Assembly (NCBI GenBank): GCA_027492575.1
Contig: JAPUEM010000149.1
Location: 1 to 34,843 of the forward strand
Reading direction: 5' to 3'
Length of the DNA: 34,843 nt
Origin: Propionicimonas sp.
GTDB taxonomy: Bacteria; Actinomycetota; Actinomycetes; Propionibacteriales; Propionibacteriaceae
A program made the translations under genes and the position numbers. Positions within the stretch are counted from its first letter, which is position 1. Each line of letters begins with the position of its first letter. Under the pieces are notes generated by a model, which saw nothing but the letters and a program-made list of their open reading frames with translations, did not search any database and was not told the origin of the DNA. Shown here one piece after another: positions 31,184 through 34,843 of this stretch.

Positions 31184-32119
31184 GTGGAGGCCGAACTACG
31201 CGGGTGGGCGATTCCCCGACCGGTCGTGCTGTTGAGCGCGACCGTGACGCTGGCGATGGTCGGCGCCTTCGTGGTGGTGCTGTGGCTGGCCGGTCCCGCG
31301 GCGGCTCTGGCGCTGGGGATGGGCCTGCTCGCCGGCACCCGTCCGGCGCTGGCCTTGCCGCCGCGCTCGGCGATGGCCCTCACACTTCCGGCGGCGCTGG
31401 CGGGCGGGGTGGCCGTCGGGCTGCGCGGGGACGCGTTCGCGGCCGCCTGTTTCGTGGCGCTGTGCTGCGTGATGATCGCTCCCGCCGAGATGCGGCAGGA
31501 AAGCCTGCTCGCGGGTTTGCCCACCGCCGCCGCGGTGCTGGTCGCCGTCCCGGGAGCCTTCACTCCGGCGGAGACCGCCTTCTGGATGGTCGTCGGCGGC
31601 CTGATGGCGGTGGCGATCGCGGTGCTCGCGAAGTTCCCCAAAGCCGCGGTTCCCGGAACTCCCGCCGACCGGGCCTGGCGGCACGCCACCGTGATGGCGG
31701 CGTCGGTCGGGCTCGTGGTCTACCTCGTCCAGCTGTACGAGGTGCCGCACGGCTACTGGGTCGCGGTGACCCTGACGGTGGTGCTGCGTCCGCTGCACGA
31801 CCTGACCCGGACGAAGGCCCGCCAGCGCATCATCGGAACGGTCGGCGGAGTCGTGCTCGCGCTGCTGCTGGCCTGGCTGCTGCCCGCCTGGGGGGTCGTG
31901 CTCGCGCTCGCGGTCTGCCTGGCGCTGATGACCTCCTACGCCCTGCTGGGCGACTACCTCAAGCAGGTCGTCTTCCTGACCCCGGCGGTGGTCCTGCTCG
32001 CCCCCGCCGGCGGCGTCGGCCTGTACGCCGCCGAACGCGCCGTCGCGACCCTCGTCGGGACGCTGCTGGCCGGCGCGCTGGCCCTGCTGCTCGAACGCGC
32101 CGACTCCGACGAGCGTTGA
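31184..32119 (+). CDS. FUSC-like integral membrane protein
   Basis: A protein of about 311 residues that is almost entirely membrane-embedded (about 9-10 hydrophobic segments), ending in a short charged tail (LLLERADSDER). The central VPHGYWVAVTLTVVLRPLHD then LTRTKARQRIIGTVGGVV is the conserved block of the FUSC / aromatic-acid-exporter (AaeB, YccS) superfamily. These proteins export aromatic acids or related compounds, but the substrate here is unknown. Translation probably starts at GTG 31184 from a leaderless transcript. It is convergent with the large gene at 32123, whose stop is 4 bp away. Confidence 0.85.
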   Translation: MEAELRGWAIPRPVVLLSATVTLAMVGAFVVVLWLAGPAAALALGMGLLAGTRPALALPPRSAMALTLPAALAGGVAVGLRGDAFAAACFVALCCVMIAPAEMRQESLLAGLPTAAAVLVAVPGAFTPAETAFWMVVGGLMAVAIAVLAKFPKAAVPGTPADRAWRHATVMAASVGLVVYLVQLYEVPHGYWVAVTLTVVLRPLHDLTRTKARQRIIGTVGGVVLALLLAWLLPAWGVVLALAVCLALMTSYALLGDYLKQVVFLTPAVVLLAPAGGVGLYAAERAVATLVGTLLAGALALLLERADSDER

Positions 32120-32122
32120 GCC

Positions 32123-34264
32123 TCAGCCGCTCCGGGTGACCCAGCCGAGGAACGGTCCGCCGGCCGGCGGGCGCCCGTCCGCCGCATCGGCGAGGCCATC
32201 GAGAAGGATGCCCGCCTGGTCGGCCACGTCCGGGTGCAGGCCCGTCGCTGAGCGGCTGCCTGCCAGGAAGCCGGTGACTTCGTCCGCGGTGGCGAGACTG
32301 AGGTAGAAGAGCGTCTGGCGCCAGGCGAAGGCGGCGTTCTTCCGGTGCCGGAGCCGATGTCCGTTGGCCGCCTTGCCGAGGTGGGCCAGGGTCGCCGTCC
32401 AGGCCGAGTGTGCTTGGCTGGCCGGGTCGATGGCGGCGCCCCGCTTGGCAAGCACCGCGAGGTTCTGGGTGGTGAGGATCTGCGCCTGCTCGATCACCTT
32501 GCCGTTCTCGGCCGGGCTGAACCGCCAGGCTCCTGGCGTCCCGCCGCGTGACTGCACGAGAGCGTCGAACTCGGGGACGGTGGTCCGCGGCTCGCCGAGC
32601 CAGCCGGTTTCCTCGGCAGTGCCGAAGCCTCGAAGGGCCGCGTAGTCGATGTCGTAATACCGCGCGTACAGGGTGCCGCCCACCACGGTGGCGGCCTCCT
32701 GCGCCGCGCGCTGGAAGACGTGACTGAAGGTGCCCATGAAGATGTCGGCCGCCAGTTCGTAGGTGAGCGGGACGTCCTCGCCGGCCAGGGTGTACAGCCG
32801 GGCGAGCTCGCGGATCAGCGAGTTGGGCAGGACGGTGCCGGCGAAGTGCCGCAGTGCGAGGGTCGCCAGGTCGGCGGCCTGGGCGTGGGCGAGGTCCGGG
32901 GCGTCCGCCGCTCCGGTCCGTTCCAGCGCGGCGAACCAGGGGATCGCCTCGACTCTGACCTGCGACTGATGGTTGAGCAGCAGCACGCCCCGGCGGTGGG
33001 CGAAGGCGCGATAGGTGCGCTTGGCCAGCGTCCCGACGACCGGGTCGGCGTAGCGGGCGGCGACCGTCTCCGCGGTGAGCTGGGGCGCGAGTTCGGCCAG
33101 CGTCTCGGCCGAACCGACGATGCCCGCCTGCAGCAGCTCCGGCAGCGGTGCCTGGGTGGCCTGCCGCAGCGTGCGCACGATGGACGGCAGTCGCGCACCC
33201 GGAAGCTCGGCCACCAGCGCCGTCGGGTCGGCGGCCCCGCCGGTCAGCCCGAGGGCGTCCACGGCGGTGGCGACCTCGTGCGCCAGTGCGGCATGGGAGG
33301 CGAGTGACGCGCGGGCCGACTGGCCTCCCCGGAGGGCCTGAAGCTCGGGTGACCCGGGTTCGCCGCGCTTGGCCACGATGCAGCCGATCGCGTGGCGGAC
33401 CGTGCCCTGCGACGGGAGATCGGGCTGGGCGAGTCGCGTCCGGAAGCCGGTGAGCAGGGCCTGCAGATTCCCCTTCGGATCGGCGTGCCGGGAGGTCAGC
33501 CGGTGCTCGTCCGCCAGCCGGTCGTACTCCGCCAGCAGGTCGCGGGCGGCCTCGTCCCAGCCCGGTGGGAAGGTCGAGTCGATGCCGCCGGAGTCCGTGC
33601 GCGTCAGCCACCAGTGCGCCACCACCCGGTCGGTGAAGGGCGCCCACACCGTCAGCGCCTCTCGTTCGGCCTCGACCTGGCGCCGCGGACGCTTGCGCGC
33701 CAGTCGTCGTGACACCTCCGGCAGGGTCGCGACGTGGACGCCCGCGGGCTCGGGTTCGGTCGTCTCGTACGGCCAGAACCTGATCCGGCGAGCCCAGGGT
33801 TCGATCGTCCGGAGCAGGGTGTCGGCGGCTTCGGGCTGACCCGACCGCAGCAGGTGGGCGACCGTGAGCAGCGCCGTGTGCTCCGGCAGTTGGGCGCGAT
33901 ACCGTCCGGAATCGAGCCAGGTGCCGAGTTGGGCGAGCCCCGCGTCGGTGAGGAACCAGGCGAAGATTCGCGCCCGGGCCGCCGTGATGCCCAGCCGCTG
34001 GGCGAGGGTGATCTCGTCCGCTTCGAGCGGACCACCGGCTTCGGCCGCCCCGGTCGCGAAGCCGCCGCGGACGATCTGCGGGGTGAGCCACACCGGGAAC
34101 CCCTTCACCGGCGTGGGCGAGCCGACCCGCAGCCGCCCGGTGGCGAGTCCGGTGAGGACCTGCAACCACGAGTTCGCCCGCTTCTGGGCGCGTTCCTGGG
34201 CCTCCGGATCTGGGTCGGTCCCCGCCAGGGCCCGCCGCAACTGGTCCCAGGCGTAGCCGAACAT
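32123..34264 (-). CDS. Unrecognised 713-residue protein with tRNA-like leader
   Basis: A soluble, mostly helical protein with no signal peptide or membrane segment and no domain I can name. The ATG at 34264 has AGAGG 5 bp upstream; the frame is open further, but only across the tRNA-like element. Landmarks: an N-terminal region FGYAWDQLRRALAGTDPDPE, a GFPVWLTPQIVRGGFATG block, a charged middle (ARKRPRRQVEAEREALTVWA), a segment VLLLNHQSQVRVEAIPWFAA, a conserved-looking ELAADIFMGTFSHVFQRAAQ, and near the C-terminus a basic NGHRLRHRKNAAFAWRQ followed by TLFYLSLATADEV. Proteins of similar look occur in other actinobacteria as hypothetical proteins (from memory, unverified). Its mRNA should begin with the cloverleaf at 34293-34365, suggesting a link to tRNA or RNA sensing. 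That is inference only. Confidence 0.75.
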   Translation of the reverse strand: MFGYAWDQLRRALAGTDPDPEAQERAQKRANSWLQVLTGLATGRLRVGSPTPVKGFPVWLTPQIVRGGFATGAAEAGGPLEADEITLAQRLGITAARARIFAWFLTDAGLAQLGTWLDSGRYRAQLPEHTALLTVAHLLRSGQPEAADTLLRTIEPWARRIRFWPYETTEPEPAGVHVATLPEVSRRLARKRPRRQVEAEREALTVWAPFTDRVVAHWWLTRTDSGGIDSTFPPGWDEAARDLLAEYDRLADEHRLTSRHADPKGNLQALLTGFRTRLAQPDLPSQGTVRHAIGCIVAKRGEPGSPELQALRGGQSARASLASHAALAHEVATAVDALGLTGGAADPTALVAELPGARLPSIVRTLRQATQAPLPELLQAGIVGSAETLAELAPQLTAETVAARYADPVVGTLAKRTYRAFAHRRGVLLLNHQSQVRVEAIPWFAALERTGAADAPDLAHAQAADLATLALRHFAGTVLPNSLIRELARLYTLAGEDVPLTYELAADIFMGTFSHVFQRAAQEAATVVGGTLYARYYDIDYAALRGFGTAEETGWLGEPRTTVPEFDALVQSRGGTPGAWRFSPAENGKVIEQAQILTTQNLAVLAKRGAAIDPASQAHSAWTATLAHLGKAANGHRLRHRKNAAFAWRQTLFYLSLATADEVTGFLAGSRSATGLHPDVADQAGILLDGLADAADGRPPAGGPFLGWVTRSG

Positions 34265-34292
34265 GGTGCCTCTCGTCGTTGTGGGCGTATCG

Positions 34293-34365
34293 CCGACACG
34301 GCAGGTGCCGCCCCTGCTCCCTCCGGGTCCAGAGCCCGGTGCTCTCGCTGATGAGCTACGTGTCG
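34293..34365 (-). ncRNA. tRNA-like cloverleaf in the 5' leader of the 713-residue gene
   Basis: Reading 5' to 3' on the minus strand from 34365, the 73 nt divide exactly as a tRNA. Acceptor arm CGACACG pairs perfectly with CGTGTCG. Then come TA, a D-stem GCTC/GAGC with loop ATCAGCGA, a single A, an anticodon stem CCGGG/CCCGG with loop CTCTGGA, a 5-nt variable region AGGGA, a T-stem GCAGG/CCTGC with loop GGCGGCA, and a discriminator G. All 21 stem pairs are Watson-Crick. U33 is present and the nominal anticodon is CUG (Gln). But the T-loop lacks TTC, the D-loop lacks GG, and the encoded 3' end is CGA rather than CCA, so this is not a normal elongator tRNA. It ends 28 nt before the ATG of the 713-residue gene. 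Confidence 0.7.
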
Positions 34366-34373
34366 ATCCGCCC

Positions 34374-34379
34374 ACTCTA
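34374..34379 (-). promoter_or_regulatory. -10 box in front of the tRNA-like element
   Basis: TAGAGT (minus strand) fits TAnnnT and ends 8 nt before the cloverleaf, so transcription would begin at or a few nt before its first base. A TTGACT lies further upstream but about 25 bp away, too far for a standard -35. Confidence 0.45.
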
Positions 34380-34451
34380 GGCGACGAGACCCGTTGGGCC
34401 CTCTAGTCAAGGATCCTGCGGGCCGACCTCAGTCACCGCACATGTATCCGG

Positions 34452-34612
34452 ACCGCCGTTGTTGTCGCTCTCAGCCCAGTCTCCGTGCGGAAACGGCGTC
34501 GGACCGCCGCTGTTGTTGTTGTGGAGCTGAAATCGGCCGCGACAACCACCACAACGGCGGTTGCACCGGCGATCCCAGGGGAGACCCCTCTGACATCGAC
34601 AACAGCGGCGGT
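34452..34612. repeat. Four-site + + - - intergenic element B
   Basis: Four copies of ACCGCCGYTGTTGTCG-like units: forward at 34452 and 34503, reverse with 5' ends at 34561 and 34612. Distances are 51, 58 and 51 bp, identical to element A, with which it shares the motif, and to element C, with which it does not. Aligned with A, the four units match well (the first 14-16 bases of units 2 and 4 almost completely) while the spacers have diverged. It lies between the tRNA-like leader and the MerR-like gene. Confidence 0.85.
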
Positions 34613-34676
34613 CGGCGGCGTGGAGCCAACTCAGGGATCGTTGATCAGTGTTCCTCTGTCGCTTCGCTAGGTCATA

Positions 34677-34700
34677 TAACACTGTTGTTTTACAGTGTTA
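34677..34700. promoter_or_regulatory. Operator: 9-bp inverted repeat before the MerR-like gene
   Basis: TAACACTGT and ACAGTGTTA are perfect inverted repeats separated by 6 bp, in an AT-rich island. TAATAT at 34699-34704 overlaps its right end and would be the -10 box, 6 bp before ATG 34711. A regulator bound here would block its own promoter, consistent with autoregulation by the MerR-like protein. Confidence 0.75.
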
Positions 34701-34710
34701 ATATGGCGCT

Positions 34711-34843
34711 ATGGGCAGTTGGACGTTGACCGAGTTGGTCGGGATCGCCGCCAGGGCATTGGCGGTCAATGGCGTGCGGGTCGGCAGTGGGCGGGTCGCC
34801 GATGTGCCGAATGAGCGGCTGGTGCGGTGGTACTCGACGATCG
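34711..34843 (+). CDS. MerR-like HTH regulator, N-terminal part (runs off right edge)
   Basis: The first 44 codons of a protein starting MGSWTLTELVGIAARALAVN and continuing to RVADVPNERLVRWYSTI, where the window ends. The PNERLVRWYSTIG-type segment corresponds to the MerR recognition pattern (R.IR.Y...GLL). From memory, actinobacterial regulators of this type often precede VIT/VWA-domain genes; that cannot be checked here. ATG 34711 is chosen because a TAATAT box 6 bp upstream makes the mRNA leaderless. An ATG at 34703 leads to a stop after eight codons. Confidence 0.7.
   Translation, partial: MGSWTLTELVGIAARALAVNGVRVGSGRVADVPNERLVRWYSTI

Noticed and set aside
34293-34365. Annotating the cloverleaf as a genuine tRNA-Gln(CUG)
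   Set aside because: The T-loop is GGCGGCA, the D-loop lacks GG, and the acceptor stem is unlike bacterial tRNA-Gln; it is kept only as a tRNA-like element.
34394-34729. 111-residue plus-strand frame across element B
   Set aside because: It translates the repeat units and the operator, and ends inside the MerR-like gene in another frame.

Overview
The window is high-GC, densely coded DNA from an actinobacterium. The evidence is GTG starts, leaderless promoters (a TAnnnT box 6-7 nt before the start codon), a LigB-type ATP-dependent DNA ligase, a TPP riboswitch of actinobacterial style and a Cys-rich leaderless leader peptide before cysE. Propionibacteriaceae is a guess from overall flavour. 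All coordinates were counted by hand from the sequence.

Layout, left to right. (1) 1-8044: a glycan-uptake locus. A divergent LacI-type repressor (cut by the left edge) and a perfect 16-bp operator precede a sugar-binding lipoprotein, two MalF/MalG-type permeases, a GH5-like clan-A glycosidase and a GH38 alpha-mannosidase. (2) 8157-13778: a membrane-anchored serine hydrolase, a Phd/VapC toxin-antitoxin pair, a ferredoxin-reductase-like flavoprotein and a HerA-like (DUF853) ATPase. (3) 13876-16522: a Na+/H+ antiporter-like membrane protein and a glycerate kinase; both reading frames end inside dispersed intergenic repeats. (4) 16819-20937: TPP riboswitch and a thiamine ABC transporter (binding protein, double permease, ATPase). 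(5) 21557-26717 (minus strand): an oligopeptide/nickel-type ABC system with two half-size ATPases, a binding lipoprotein and a single fused DppB-DppC permease. (6) 27032-28524: poly-Cys leaderless leader, serine O-acetyltransferase, DUF4395 membrane protein. (7) 28529-32119: DNA ligase, XRE regulator with a small membrane protein, FUSC-like membrane protein. (8) 32123-34843: an unrecognised 713-residue protein preceded by a tRNA-shaped cloverleaf, then a divergent MerR-like regulator cut by the right edge.

The most unusual content lies between genes. Four elements of about 161 bp (11855-12015, 16593-16753, 20989-21152, 34452-34612) each contain four copies of a roughly 20-bp motif in the orientation + + - -. 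In three of them the unit-to-unit distances are identical (51, 58 and 51 bp); the fourth has 52, 60 and 51. The motif itself differs between elements (one shared by the first and last, a second in the 16.6-kb element, a third in the 21-kb element) while being kept among the four copies of one element. I know of no described family with this design.

The second striking item is the 73-nt cloverleaf at 34293-34365 (minus strand). It has four perfectly paired stems of canonical tRNA lengths but lacks the T-loop TTC and the D-loop GG, and it sits at the predicted 5' end of the mRNA for the 713-residue protein.

The window also carries two common dispersed repeat families (GTCATCCC..GGGATCTC palindromes and CCCTGAGC..GAAGGG repeats), a recent 119-bp tandem duplication and several other repeat arrays.
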